Source: Natrarchaeobaculum aegyptiacum
Lineage (GTDB): Archaea; Halobacteriota; Halobacteria; Halobacteriales; Natrialbaceae
Direction of reading: 5' to 3'
NCBI RefSeq assembly: GCF_002156705.1
Contig: NZ_CP019893.1
Location: 62,001-126,000 of the forward strand
Length of the DNA: 64,000 nucleotides
Below, one piece after another: positions 9,076 through 18,522 of the stretch. The position numbers and the translations under genes were made by a program. The notes under the pieces are model-generated. The model was not told where the DNA came from and searched no databases. It worked only from the letters and a program-made list of their open reading frames with translations. Within the stretch, counting starts at the first letter, position 1; each line of letters starts with the position of its first letter.

Positions 9076-9081
9076 CCGTCG

Positions 9082-9222
9082 TCACTCCCGCGCGACGGCG
9101 ATGTTACGCGTTCGCCCGCCACAGTCCGGGCACTTCGGAAGCTGTTCGGCCGGTTCGCGATATCCACACCGGGTACATTCGTAGTACGATTGCGATGGCG
9201 TGTACGGATCGAATCGTAGCAT
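9082..9222 (-). CDS. Small rubrerythrin-like zinc-ribbon protein (46 aa)
   Basis: The product has two CxxC knuckles, CTRCGY and CPDCGG, separated by about 15 residues, which is a rubredoxin/zinc-ribbon arrangement typical of small haloarchaeal rubrerythrin-like-domain proteins. The start is placed at ATG 9222 (MLRFDPYTPSQ). A longer frame to 9297 exists, but its extra codons are AT-rich and include a TATA-like stretch about 28 bp upstream of 9222. It probably binds Zn or Fe; a redox or structural role is undetermined. Confidence 0.75.
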   Translation of the reverse strand: MLRFDPYTPSQSYYECTRCGYREPAEQLPKCPDCGGRTRNIAVARE

Positions 9223-9474
9223 GCCCGGTTCGGGCCGCTGGAACGAAGTAACTGTTTGGCTAATATGTGTAACCGGGTACTCCGTGAATATTCTCACACC
9301 AGATTACCCTATATTCTGAACGACCGTGTGATTTTCTCTCGCTGACCGTACCCGTAACGAGCGTCAGTGGAAAGAGGACGCGAGAACGGTGTCGATGGCG
9401 ACCGCCGGTGGCGATGCTCGAGCACGCCGGGCCCGGCGTGGCGAGACGAGAGAGCACGACCAGTGATCGAACAA

Positions 9475-9651
9475 CTAGCCGCTCCACTCGCCAGCGAGGT
9501 CACTCGCCAGGTTCGACCGCCAGTGGTCGAATTCGCTCTCACAGGTATCACTCTCTTCGAGGTGGTCGACGAACCCCGCACCGGGGGATGCCAGCTGGGA
9601 ACCACAGAACGGGCAGGTGATCGGGTCCGTCCAGGTTGCATTTACGGCCAT
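9475..9651 (-). CDS. Small zinc-finger-like protein (58 aa)
   Basis: Reading the minus strand from ATG 9651 to TAG 9475 gives a 58-residue protein: MAVNATWTDPITCPFCGSQL, then a region with DHLEESDTCESEFDHWR. C13/C16 with H30 and C37 are plausible zinc ligands. Codon bias is strongly haloarchaeal, and a TTTATAT box at about 9680-9686 sits about 30 bp upstream. It resembles small conserved haloarchaeal DUF proteins with a single CxxC...H...C motif. Function is unknown. Confidence 0.7.
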   Translation of the reverse strand: MAVNATWTDPITCPFCGSQLASPGAGFVDHLEESDTCESEFDHWRSNLASDLAGEWSG

Positions 9652-9679
9652 GACTACTCGGATCTTTCAGGGTCGTTCA

Positions 9680-9686
9680 TATAAAC
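9680..9686 (-). promoter_or_regulatory. TATA box for the 58-aa zinc-finger gene
   Basis: On the minus strand the sequence reads TTTATAT, centred about 32 bp upstream of ATG 9651. This is the usual haloarchaeal position relative to a transcript with a very short leader. Confidence 0.5.
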
Positions 9687-9828
9687 GCTTCCTGCATATA
9701 GTGAAAATAGTGGTGTGGGGTATAATGGCATTATATTACAATCGGCGAACGGTCTCACCAGCCGACAGTCGACGATCGACACACCGACGAAGGAAACGAG
9801 TCGCGAACGCGATCGAACAAAAGAGTGA

Positions 9829-11661
9829 CTACTCGAGGACGACGAGCGTGTCTCCCATGTCGACGCTCTGGTCTTCCTCGACGGCGACATCGGTGACGGT
9901 GCCACCCTGAGAGGCGACGATGTCGTTTTCCATCTTCATGGCCTCGAGGACCACCAGCACGTCTCCGGCGGCGACCTCGTCGCCTTCCTCGACCTCGATC
10001 GACAGGATCGTCCCCTGCATCTCGGCGTCGACTGTCTCGCCGTCGCCGGCAACCTCGGCGCTCCCGCCGCTGTCGCCACCGGCAGGCTGCGGTGGGCCGG
10101 CCTGCGTGGCGCCAGCGTCGACGTCGCCGACCGGGATCGCCGGTGCGCCGCGTTCCTCGAGTTCGACCTCGAAGCGCTTGCCGTTGACCTCGACGGTGAA
10201 CTCGCGTTCGACGACGTCCTCGTCGTCGCCTGCGCCGTCGCCGGTGTCGCCGCCCCACTGCTCCTGGGCTTCCTCGATACGGCTCTGATCCATCTCTTCG
10301 TCGAGGTACTTCGTCGTGTGCGTGCTCGCGACGAACTCCTCGTCGGTGAGCATCAGTCGGTGGAACGGAATGATCGTCGGGATGCCCTCGATCTCGTACT
10401 CGGTGAGAGCACGCATGGAGCGGTCGATACACTCCGCGCGGTCTTCACCCCAGACGATTAGCTTCGCGATCATCGAGTCGTAGTCGGTGACGAGTTCGTC
10501 ACCCTGTTTGAGCGCGTCGTCGAGGCGGACGCCGACCCCACCCGGTGGATCGTAGGTCTCGAGCGTGCCACCCGTCGCGGGGGCGAAGTCCTCGGCCGCG
10601 TTCTCGGCGTTGATCCGGAACTCGATGGCGTGACCGTCGAGTTCGACGTCGTCCTGTTCGAAGTCGATCTCCTCGCCCGCGGCGACCCTGATCTGGCGCT
10701 TGACGATGTCGATGCCGGTGATCTCTTCGGTGACGCAGTGTTCGACCTGGATACGCGTGTTGACCTCGAGGAAGTAGAAGTTGGTGTCGGGGCCGAGCGG
10801 GCCGTCGCGGTCGGGGTCCTCTTCGACGAGGAATTCGACGGTGCCGGCGTTGGTGTAGTCGGCGGCGGCGACGCCCTGTCGGGCGGCTTCGCCGATCTTC
10901 TCGCGGAGTTCGTCCGTCAACGCGGCGGACGGGCCTTCCTCGATGACCTTCTGGTGACGCCGCTGAAGCGAACAGTCTCGCTCGCCGAGGTGGCGCACGT
11001 TGCCGTGTTCGTCCGCGAGGATCTGAACCTCGATGTGTCGTGGCTGTTCGAGGTAGCGCTCGAGGTAGACCGAGTCGTTGTCGAAGTAGGCCTCACCCTC
11101 GCGCTGGGCGCTCTCGAGCTGGTCTTCGACCTCGCTTTCCTCCCAGACGACCTTCATCCCGCGGCCGCCGCCACCGCCTTCGGCCTTGATCGCGATCGGG
11201 TAGCCGTGTTCCTCACCGAAGGTTTTGACCTCCCCGGGATCGGTGACGGGGTCGGTAGTTCCGGGAACGATCGGCACGTCGGCCTCGTCCATGATCGTCC
11301 GGGCTTTCGTCTTCTCGCCGAGTGATTCCATCGCCTCGCTCGAGGGGCCGATCCAGGTGATCCCCTCGGCAGCTTCGACCTTGGCGGCGAACTCGGCGTT
11401 CTCCGCGAGGAAGCCGTACCCGGGGTGGATGGCGTCGGCGTCGGCTCGACGGGCGGCGTCGATGACAGCCTCGTGGTCGAGGTAGGAGTCGGCCGCCCGG
11501 GCGGGGCCGACGTTGTACGCCTCGTCGGCGTATCGGACGTGTCCGGAATCCTTGTCCGCGTCCGAATAGATTGCGACGGTCCCGACGTTCAACTCTTCAC
11601 ACGCCCGCATCACTCGAACGGCGATCTCTCCGCGGTTTGCCACCAGAACCTTCCTGAACAT
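9829..11661 (-). CDS. pccA: Acyl-CoA (propionyl-CoA) carboxylase, biotin carboxylase/BCCP subunit
   Basis: This 610-residue protein joins an ATP-grasp biotin carboxylase (about residues 1-450, with the Gly-rich loop [14 protein letters not shown] and [15 protein letters not shown]) to a C-terminal biotinyl domain with the motif EAMKMEN; the biotinylated lysine is K576. It carboxylates biotin with bicarbonate and ATP and hands CO2 to the PccB carboxyltransferase. The operon order pccB-pccX-pccA matches the characterised propionyl-CoA carboxylase of Haloferax mediterranei. Methylcrotonyl- or acetyl-CoA carboxylase activity remains possible. Confidence 0.93.
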   Translation of the reverse strand: MFRKVLVANRGEIAVRVMRACEELNVGTVAIYSDADKDSGHVRYADEAYNVGPARAADSYLDHEAVIDAARRADADAIHPGYGFLAENAEFAAKVEAAEGITWIGPSSEAMESLGEKTKARTIMDEADVPIVPGTTDPVTDPGEVKTFGEEHGYPIAIKAEGGGGGRGMKVVWEESEVEDQLESAQREGEAYFDNDSVYLERYLEQPRHIEVQILADEHGNVRHLGERDCSLQRRHQKVIEEGPSAALTDELREKIGEAARQGVAAADYTNAGTVEFLVEEDPDRDGPLGPDTNFYFLEVNTRIQVEHCVTEEITGIDIVKRQIRVAAGEEIDFEQDDVELDGHAIEFRINAENAAEDFAPATGGTLETYDPPGGVGVRLDDALKQGDELVTDYDSMIAKLIVWGEDRAECIDRSMRALTEYEIEGIPTIIPFHRLMLTDEEFVASTHTTKYLDEEMDQSRIEEAQEQWGGDTGDGAGDDEDVVEREFTVEVNGKRFEVELEERGAPAIPVGDVDAGATQAGPPQPAGGDSGGSAEVAGDGETVDAEMQGTILSIEVEEGDEVAAGDVLVVLEAMKMENDIVASQGGTVTDVAVEEDQSVDMGDTLVVLE

Positions 11662-11805
11662 TCCTGTGGAAAATGTCGACGGGACCCTACCTTACTTTTT
11701 CGCAACAGGCTGGCTGCGTCGATTTTGCCACGAATCGAAATCGGCAGGCAGTTGCCACGAACAGAACCAACCTGCGAGAAGAGACCGCGATCGAGTCCGC
11801 CCGGT

Positions 11806-12150
11806 TCAGAAGCGGTCCGTTCGCCCCGCAGCCGTCCACGGGTTAGTCGGTGCATCGCGGGGGACGCGAACGCGTCGCTGTTGCTGATCGCGGATCCGGC
11901 CACCGAAGGCCCACCGTCTGTCGTCCCACGTCTCCTCGCCGGAAGCCGCGGCCGCAGCAACGGCCAGCGCGTGATCGTGAAGGTGGGCACCGATTGCAGC
12001 GGTGATCGCCGCTGCTTCCTCGTCGGTCGCGTCCGCGGGCAGCGAGATCGAGACCGTCTCCAGTCCGGGGACGCTCGAGTCGACCGGCTCGTCGCGGGCC
12101 TCGCTCGGACCGTCGGCGTCGGCCACCTCTGCGTGATTCTGTGATGCCAT
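11806..12150 (-). CDS. pccX: Small third subunit of acyl-CoA carboxylase (PccX-like)
   Basis: This 114-residue protein sits 6 bp downstream of pccB and 144 bp upstream of pccA. It has the family pattern [20 protein letters not shown], a helical [18 protein letters not shown] segment, and the tail segment WAFGGRI. Such small proteins (called acc operon protein or PccX) are reported as required third subunits of haloarchaeal propionyl-CoA carboxylase and resemble actinobacterial epsilon subunits in role. No catalytic motif is expected. Confidence 0.85.
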   Translation of the reverse strand: MASQNHAEVADADGPSEARDEPVDSSVPGLETVSISLPADATDEEAAAITAAIGAHLHDHALAVAAAAASGEETWDDRRWAFGGRIRDQQQRRVRVPRDAPTNPWTAAGRTDRF

Positions 12151-12156
12151 CTCGGG

Positions 12157-13707
12157 TTACAGCGGAATGTTGCCGTGTTTCTTGTCCGGGTTCGATTCGC
12201 GCTTGGTCTCTAACATCTCGAGGTCGTCGATCAGCCGCGGACGGGTCTCGGTCGGATCGATGACGTCGTCCAGGAAGCCCTTGTCCGTGGCAGTGTACGG
12301 GTTGGCAAACTCCTCGCGGTACTCCTCGATGAGTTCGTCCCGCAGTTCGTCGGGATCGTCGGCTTCGGCGAGTTCCTTGCGATAGAGGATGTTGACTGCT
12401 CCCTGTGGGCCCATGACGGCGATTTCGGCGGTTGGCCAGGCGTAGTTGACGTCCGCGCCGAGGTTCTTCGAGGCCATGACGCAGTAGGCACCGCCGTAGG
12501 CCTTGCGGGTGATGACCGTCAGCAGGGGAACGGTCGCCTCCGCGTACGCGTAGAGGAGTTTTGCGCCGTGGCGGATGATGCCGCGGTGTTCCTGATCGGT
12601 CCCGGGCATGTAGCCGGGGACGTCCACGAAGGTGACGATCGGGATGTTGAAGGAGTCACAGAAGCGGACGAATCGCGACCCCTTCATCGAGGAGTCGACG
12701 GTAAGGGTGCCGGCGTTGACCCGGGGCTGGTTGGCGACGATGCCGACCGAACGGCCGTCGAGGCGGGCGAAGCCGACGACGAGTTCCTGGGCGTAGTTGT
12801 CGGCGACCTCGAAGAACGAGCCCTCGTCGACGACGCTGTCGATGACGTCGACCATGTCGTACGGTTTCTGCGGACTCGGTGGGACGATCGACTTGAGTTC
12901 CTCGTCGCGTCGGTCCGGGTCGTCCCACGAGGAGACGTTCGGCGGGTCCTCGACGTTGTTCTGCGGGAGGTACGAGAGAAGTCGCTTGATGTCGTCTAAG
13001 GCCTGCTCTTCTGACTCGCAGGCGAACTGGGCGACGCCCGTCTTGCCGGCGTGGGTCATCGCCCCGCCGAGTTCCTCGTGGGTGACCTCCTCACCGGTAA
13101 CGGTCTTGGTGACCCCTGGACCGGTGATGTACATGTGGCTCGTGTCTTTCACCATGAAGATGAAGTCGGTGATCGACGGCGAGTAGACTGCCCCACCGGC
13201 ACACGGGCCCATGATGCCCGAAATCTGGGGAACGACGCCACTCGCTTCCTGGTTTCGACGGAAGATCTCGGTGAATCCGGCGAGACTCTTGACACCTTCC
13301 TGGATGCGCGCACCCGCGGAGTCGTTGAGCCCGACGATGGGCGCACCGACTTCCATCGCCATGTCCATCACCTTGCAGACCTTCTCGGCGAAGACCTCAC
13401 CGAGCGAGCCGCCGAAGACAGTGAAGTCGTGAGCGAAGACGAACACCGTCCGCCCGTTGACCTCTCCGTAGCCCGTGACGACGCCGTCGCCCGGGATCTT
13501 CTTTTCTTCCATTCCGAACTGACTCGTCTGGTGGGTCCGAAGCTGGTCGAACTCCGTGAAGGTGCCGTCGTCGAGGAAGTAATCGATCCGCTCGCGTGCG
13601 GTCATCTTCCCCTTCTCGTGTTGCTTTTCGATCCGCTCTTCGCCACCACCGAGGCGTGCCTCTTCACGAAGGTCCTCGAGTTCGTCGATACGGTCCTCCA
13701 TCGTCAT
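12157..13707 (-). CDS. pccB: Acyl-CoA (propionyl-CoA) carboxylase, carboxyltransferase subunit
   Basis: This 516-residue crotonase-fold carboxyltransferase contains [67 protein letters not shown] and the second oxyanion region [17 protein letters not shown]. PccB moves the carboxyl group from biotin to propionyl-CoA or a related acyl-CoA. The start is ATG 13707 ([13 protein letters not shown]); an upstream in-frame stretch to 14151 lacks codon bias. It is the first gene of the pccBXA operon. Confidence 0.95.
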   Translation of the reverse strand: MTMEDRIDELEDLREEARLGGGEERIEKQHEKGKMTARERIDYFLDDGTFTEFDQLRTHQTSQFGMEEKKIPGDGVVTGYGEVNGRTVFVFAHDFTVFGGSLGEVFAEKVCKVMDMAMEVGAPIVGLNDSAGARIQEGVKSLAGFTEIFRRNQEASGVVPQISGIMGPCAGGAVYSPSITDFIFMVKDTSHMYITGPGVTKTVTGEEVTHEELGGAMTHAGKTGVAQFACESEEQALDDIKRLLSYLPQNNVEDPPNVSSWDDPDRRDEELKSIVPPSPQKPYDMVDVIDSVVDEGSFFEVADNYAQELVVGFARLDGRSVGIVANQPRVNAGTLTVDSSMKGSRFVRFCDSFNIPIVTFVDVPGYMPGTDQEHRGIIRHGAKLLYAYAEATVPLLTVITRKAYGGAYCVMASKNLGADVNYAWPTAEIAVMGPQGAVNILYRKELAEADDPDELRDELIEEYREEFANPYTATDKGFLDDVIDPTETRPRLIDDLEMLETKRESNPDKKHGNIPL

Positions 13708-14205
13708 GCGGTGGACACCCCTGTCGGTTTCATATCGCCTGATGCGACGACCACCCGGAAAAGGATTCCGTAACTGTGTCACGATTAATAACCTATCTTG
13801 TGGCAACGATAGTGAGGGAAGCAAGGTTTTTATTCCAGCATCGTCCCTCGAGCAGGAACCGGGTGGCCGATGTCGTTCCTCGACTCGATTCGAGGAGCCA
13901 GCGGGAACGTTCTTCCGTATGCGTGTCGAATTTGACACGGTTCGTCTGCCGGTCGAAACCCCTCCGTCGAGGAACTCGAGGTGCGTGGATCCCGGCGCAC
14001 GTCCGGTCCGAACGCGTTCTGCATGCCGCCACTCTTCGTGACGGAGTCGGCGACTCGTCGTGACGCCGAGAGAGTAGACGATATCACAACAGATCAATTG
14101 AACGCCAATATTTCCTTCTGGCGACCGTAAACTGAACGCGATGGACGGCAAAAAGTGACACTCACGTCCAACAATGCTTTATAGGATCGAGTGCCATCGT
14201 TCGCC
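13708..14205. other. Divergent intergenic region between pccB and livK
   Basis: This 498-bp gene-free region carries the promoters of pccB (minus; TATTAATCG-type box near 13783-13790) and livK (plus; TTTATA at 14178-14183). A short inverted repeat, CTATCTTG-tgg-CAA-c-GATAG, lies at 13793-13812 just beyond the probable pccB TATA box. Open frames here lack haloarchaeal codon bias. Confidence 0.5.
14178..14183 (+). promoter_or_regulatory. TATA box of livK
   Basis: TTTATA is centred about 26 bp upstream of ATG 14206, which predicts a leaderless livK mRNA and supports 14206 over the upstream GTG at 14191. Confidence 0.6.
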
Positions 14206-15465
14206 ATGGTCCGGGAAATCAACCGACGAAGGGTGCTGAGTGGAATCGCAGCAGGCAGCGGGCTCGCGCTCGCTGGCTGTCTCGACGCGAACGGAAACGG
14301 TGCCGGTGCCGGCGCTGGAGACGACCCCGACGCCGACGAGGTCGACGCGATGGTCGGGACGCTGCTGCCGGTCACCGGTGACCTGAGCGACCTCGGTGCA
14401 CCGATCCGCGACGCTGCAATCCTGCCGGGAACCCAGCTCGAAGACGAAGGCGTTGCCTACGAGATCGACATCCGAGAGGAAGACACCGAGACCGACCCCG
14501 AAGCTGGTATCAGTGGCGCCGAGTCGCTGGTCAACGCTGGCTACCCGTCGATCACTGGTGCAGCGTCCTCGGCCGTGACGATCGCGGCTGCCCAGGACGT
14601 CTTCATCCCGAACGAGGTCGTCGCGATCTCGCCAGCCAGCACGTCGCCTGACATCACACCGATGGACGGCAACTACCTGTTCCGGACGTGCCCGACCGAC
14701 GCGCTGCAAGGTCCGGTGATGGGCGAGATCGTCGTCGAGGAAGAAGGTGCACAGACCGCCTCGACGTTCTACCTGAACAACGACTACGGACAGGGACTCA
14801 ACGACGCGTTCGTCGAGACGGTCGAGGATCTCGGCGGCGAAGTGCTCGAGCAGGTCGCCTTCGAACCGGAACAGCCGTCGTACTCCTCGGAACTCGAGTC
14901 GGCGCTGGCAGACGACCCCGACGTGCTGATGATCGTTGGCTACCCCGACAGCGGGGTCCAGATCTTCCGAGACTTCTACTCGGACTTCGACGACGGTACG
15001 CCGATCATCGTTCCGGACGGCCTCCAGGACGAGAACCTGCCGGCAAACGTCGACAATCCGATGGAGAACGTCTTCGGGACGGCTCCGGCAGCCGCTGGCC
15101 CCGGTGCCGATACGTTCACGGACATGTTCGAATCCGAGTACGGCAGCTCCCCGGGCGTGTTCACCGCACAGGCCTACGATGCGACGTCGATCCACATCCT
15201 CGCCCAGCTCCGCGCAGACGAGCTCTCCGGCCCCGCAGTGAGCGAACAGGTTCGCCAGGTCGCGAACCCCGGCGGCGAGGTCGTGACGCCCGACAACCTT
15301 GCCGACGGCCTCGATCTGGCTGCAGATGGCGAAGAGATCGAGTACCAGGGTGCCTCGGGCGAGGTCGTTTTCGACGACAACGGCGACCTCGAGGCGGCCA
15401 CCTACGACATCTTCGAGTACAGTATGGACGGCTTCGAAGTCACCGACCAGTACGAGTACAACTGA
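14206..15465 (+). CDS. livK: Branched-chain amino acid ABC transporter substrate-binding lipoprotein
   Basis: This 419-residue type I periplasmic-binding protein starts with a twin-arginine lipoprotein signal: RRRVLSG (residues 7-13), a hydrophobic stretch and the lipobox LAGC with lipidated C25. An acidic linker follows. The body has LivK/Leu-Ile-Val binding features: VGTLLPVTGDLSDLG, ITGAASSAVTIAAA, IVGYPDSGVQIFRDF and the C-terminal TAQAYDATSIHILAQ. It captures substrate outside the cell for LivHMGF. Unusually, it lies convergent to livHMGF rather than in the same operon, so it is regulated separately. Confidence 0.92.
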   Translation: MVREINRRRVLSGIAAGSGLALAGCLDANGNGAGAGAGDDPDADEVDAMVGTLLPVTGDLSDLGAPIRDAAILPGTQLEDEGVAYEIDIREEDTETDPEAGISGAESLVNAGYPSITGAASSAVTIAAAQDVFIPNEVVAISPASTSPDITPMDGNYLFRTCPTDALQGPVMGEIVVEEEGAQTASTFYLNNDYGQGLNDAFVETVEDLGGEVLEQVAFEPEQPSYSSELESALADDPDVLMIVGYPDSGVQIFRDFYSDFDDGTPIIVPDGLQDENLPANVDNPMENVFGTAPAAAGPGADTFTDMFESEYGSSPGVFTAQAYDATSIHILAQLRADELSGPAVSEQVRQVANPGGEVVTPDNLADGLDLAADGEEIEYQGASGEVVFDDNGDLEAATYDIFEYSMDGFEVTDQYEYN

Positions 15466-15490
15466 TCGCGGTCGTCCGGCTCGGTTTCGA

Positions 15491-15496
15491 TTTTTT
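15491..15496 (+). terminator. Oligo-T terminator after livK
   Basis: A run of six T (tttttt) on the + strand 25 bp after the livK stop fits the T-rich transcription terminators of archaea. Confidence 0.45.
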
Positions 15497-15639
15497 GCTC
15501 GGGGTCGATCCGTCCAGACGCATACGACGAGGCCAGTCGCGTCGGCACAGCCTCGAGACGGGAGAAACTGTGAGCTCGAGGGGGTCGTAAAACGAGAGAG
15601 AACGGATGGGGTCGCCAGCGGGATCGCCGGCTCGAGGCG

Positions 15640-16344
15640 TTATCCGCCGAGGAAGTCCTGCCTGACCTGTTCGTCGCCGAGTAAGGCGTCGCCGCTGTCT
15701 TCGTACCGGTTCCCGCCCTGCACGAGGACGTAGCCCCGGTCACAGCGCCGGAGCGCTTCCTTGGCGTTCTGTTCGACCAGCAGGATCGCCGTGCCGTCGT
15801 CGTTGATCCGGTCGATCCGGTCGAACATGTCGTCGACCAGGTCCGGCGCGAGCCCAGCGCTGGGTTCGTCGAGCATCAGGAGATCCGGTTCGAGCATGAG
15901 TGCCCGCCCCATCGCGACCATCTGCTGTTGACCGCCGCTCATGGTCCCTGCCTTCTGGTCCTGCCGTTCTTCGAGGATCGGGAATCGCTCGAAGATCCAC
16001 TCGAGGCGGTCCTCCGGCACCTCGTCGAGGATGTACGCGCCCATCTCGAGGTTCTCGAGGACCGTCAGTGTCGGAAATACGTTGTCGTTCTGAGGGACGA
16101 ATCCGATACCAGTCTCGATGATCTCTTCGGGGCGACGGCCGTGGATCGCCTCGTCGTGGAAGGTGACAGCGCCGCCCATGTACTCCGTCAGCCCGAAGAT
16201 GGACTTCATCACGGTCGACTTGCCGGCCCCGTTCGGGCCGACGATCGTGACGTATTCGCCCTCGTCGACGGTCATGTCGACCCCGTTCAGGATCTGTAAG
16301 TCGCCGTAGCCCGCGTCGAGTGAATCCACCTCGAGTAGCGCCAT
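15640..16344 (-). CDS. livF: Branched-chain amino acid ABC transporter ATPase
   Basis: This 234-residue ABC ATPase has Walker A GPNGAGKST, the LivF-type FVPQNDNVFPTLTVLENL Q-loop region, the signature MSGGQQQMVAMGRAL, Walker B LLMLDEPSAGLAP and the H-loop region replaced by LVEQN as is normal for this subfamily. It ends the livHMGF operon; its start overlaps the end of livG by one base. Confidence 0.95.
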   Translation of the reverse strand: MALLEVDSLDAGYGDLQILNGVDMTVDEGEYVTIVGPNGAGKSTVMKSIFGLTEYMGGAVTFHDEAIHGRRPEEIIETGIGFVPQNDNVFPTLTVLENLEMGAYILDEVPEDRLEWIFERFPILEERQDQKAGTMSGGQQQMVAMGRALMLEPDLLMLDEPSAGLAPDLVDDMFDRIDRINDDGTAILLVEQNAKEALRRCDRGYVLVQGGNRYEDSGDALLGDEQVRQDFLGG

Positions 16345-17201
16345 CAGACGTCACCTCCGAGGTAGGCCTCGATGACTTGCTCGTTCGACTTGATCTCGGC
16401 GGCCTCGCCTTCCGCGAGGACGCTACCCTGATGCATGACGACGACGTGTTCGCAGTGGTTCATGATGACGTCCATGTCGTGTTCGACCAGCAGGAACGTG
16501 TAGCCCTGATCCTGCAGTTCGTGTACGTGTTCGAGTAGCTTCTTCTCGAGTGACGGGTTGACGCCGGCCATCGGCTCGTCCAGCAGGAGCATCTCGGGGT
16601 CGGTCAGCAACGCCCGGGCGAACTCGAGCAGTTTGCGCTGGCCACCGGAGAGGTTGCCAGCTTCCTCCTCGGCGAGGTGGTCGATCTCGAAGAACTCGAG
16701 CATCTCCCAGGAGCGCTCGCGGAGTTCTTCTTCCTGCTCGACGACTCGCTGTCGGGAGACGGGCGCGACCGACCGCCACAGTGACTCCCCGAGCTGGTCT
16801 TTCGGTGCCAGCATCATGTTCTCGAGGACTGTCATCTCGGGGAGTTCGCGAGCGATCTGGAAGGTGCGCACGAGTCCCTCGTTCGCCACCCTGTGTGGGG
16901 CGTTGCCGGTGATGTCGGTCCCGTCGAAGACGATCGAGCCCTCGTCGGGCGTGTGGACACCGGTGATGCAGTTGAACGTCGTCGACTTGCCGGCCCCGTT
17001 CGGGCCGATGAGACCCGTGATCGAGCCACGCTCGACCTGAAAACTCGCCCCGTCGACGGCGGTGATCCCGCCGAACCGTTTGACGACGCCCTCGAGTTCG
17101 AGGATCGGGTCGTCGAGTCGTCGGCGGCTGTCGGCCCCAGTGGTGGTCACTTCGTTCGACGCAGCTGACTCTGTGCTGGTAGTTGCGTCGGCGTCACTCA
17201 T
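16344..17201 (-). CDS. livG: Branched-chain amino acid ABC transporter ATPase
   Basis: This 285-residue ABC ATPase has an acidic Ser/Thr-rich N-terminal extension, then Walker A GPNGAGKSTTFNCITG, the LivG-specific VRTFQIARELPEMTVLENMML segment, signature LSGGQRKLLEFARAL, Walker B MLLLDEPMAGVNP and LVEHDMD. The start at ATG 17201 (MSDADATT) overlaps the livM stop by 8 bp. It pairs with LivF to power import. Confidence 0.95.
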   Translation of the reverse strand: MSDADATTSTESAASNEVTTTGADSRRRLDDPILELEGVVKRFGGITAVDGASFQVERGSITGLIGPNGAGKSTTFNCITGVHTPDEGSIVFDGTDITGNAPHRVANEGLVRTFQIARELPEMTVLENMMLAPKDQLGESLWRSVAPVSRQRVVEQEEELRERSWEMLEFFEIDHLAEEEAGNLSGGQRKLLEFARALLTDPEMLLLDEPMAGVNPSLEKKLLEHVHELQDQGYTFLLVEHDMDVIMNHCEHVVVMHQGSVLAEGEAAEIKSNEQVIEAYLGGDV

Positions 17202-18522
17202 CGGTCTCACCTCCGTCGGTTGCGGTGGCGCCGTCCGTGGTAGCGGGCCGGCGCGAGAGGTCCGTCGCCGCGGCGATCTCGGTACGGTGACCGAGCAGCC
17301 CGTCCGGTTTCCAGAGCATCAGTAACACGAGGACGACGCCGACGAGGATGAACCGGATCTCGTCGAGCGAGCCAACCACGTAGCCGACCATCGGCATCAC
17401 GTCGCCCGAGCCGATCGCGACGAACGCGTCGTAAACCGTCGCCGGCGACCGGACGTCGGCGTTTGCACGAACGATCGCCCGGATAAACCGCGGCCCTTCG
17501 TAGAGGAAGGCAGCGAAAGCGAACCCGCCGATGACGCTGCCGGTATTCGATCCCGAGCCGCCGACGATGAGCGCGACGAAGACGTAGAACGTGACGATCG
17601 GCATGAAACTATCCGGAGAGACGAAACTCCGGCTCCCCATCCAGAGGATGCCCGCCAGTCCCATCAGGCTACAGCCGACCATGAACACGATGAGCTTCAC
17701 GCGGTCTGTGTTCTTGCCGAGCGATCGGGTCGCGAGTTCGTCCTCGCGGATCGCCTTCAGGACGCGCCCGAACGGCGAGTTTGCGATCCTGCTGAGGAAG
17801 ACGTAGAACGCGATCACGAACGCGATCAGGACCGCGGTGTAGAGAGCGTTCTCGACGATCGACGGCTGGATGCCGAGTATCTGGGCGGCCGCGAACAGCT
17901 GGCCGAACGCCCAGTCGAGAACGGGTAGCTGGAGGTCGAGGACCCACCCCACGACGCTGTCGACGGGAGTGTATCGGATGCCGCTACCGCCGCCGGTCCC
18001 GTACTCGGTACCACCGATCTCCACCGTCCGAAGCGACCCCGAGAGGAGCGCGAGCCGGATGATCTCGGCGAGTCCGAGCGTCACAATTGCGAAATAGTCC
18101 GCGCGTACGCGCAACGCGGGCAGGCCTGCAACGAGTCCGACGAGCGCTGCGGCAACCATTCCGCCGATGATGCCGACCCAGATCGGAAGGCCGAGCCCGG
18201 CGGGCGAGGCGTCGGGCGACGCCGTCAGGATCGCCATCGTGTAGACGCCGACCGCCATGAAGCCGGCCACACCGATGTTGAACAGACCGGTGTAGCCCCA
18301 GTGGAGGTTCAACGCGAGCGCGACGAGCGCGAAGACGGCACCGAAGAACGTGATCGACTGGAGCGTGCCGACGATCTCGTTCGTCGAGACGCCAGTGAGC
18401 ACGCCGAGGATCCCGAAGAAAACGTAGGTAGCGAGGACGAATCCGGCGATCAACAGCAGGTCGTTGGCCCACTGTGGGAGGCCGGTTTCCTCGAGTAACA
18501 CGTCGAGTCTCGAGTCGCTCAT
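17194..18522 (-). CDS. livM: Branched-chain amino acid ABC transporter permease
   Basis: This 442-residue polytopic permease has LivM features: ALNLHWGYTGLFNIGVAGFMAVG, ALRVRADYFAIVTLGLAEI and the cytoplasmic coupling loop GRVLKAIREDELATRSLGKN. The tail after the last helix is a charged Thr/Ala-rich extension. Its start overlaps the livH stop by 4 bp (ATGA), so the operon livHMGF is tightly coupled. Confidence 0.95.
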   Translation of the reverse strand: MSDSRLDVLLEETGLPQWANDLLLIAGFVLATYVFFGILGVLTGVSTNEIVGTLQSITFFGAVFALVALALNLHWGYTGLFNIGVAGFMAVGVYTMAILTASPDASPAGLGLPIWVGIIGGMVAAALVGLVAGLPALRVRADYFAIVTLGLAEIIRLALLSGSLRTVEIGGTEYGTGGGSGIRYTPVDSVVGWVLDLQLPVLDWAFGQLFAAAQILGIQPSIVENALYTAVLIAFVIAFYVFLSRIANSPFGRVLKAIREDELATRSLGKNTDRVKLIVFMVGCSLMGLAGILWMGSRSFVSPDSFMPIVTFYVFVALIVGGSGSNTGSVIGGFAFAAFLYEGPRFIRAIVRANADVRSPATVYDAFVAIGSGDVMPMVGYVVGSLDEIRFILVGVVLVLLMLWKPDGLLGHRTEIAAATDLSRRPATTDGATATDGGETDE

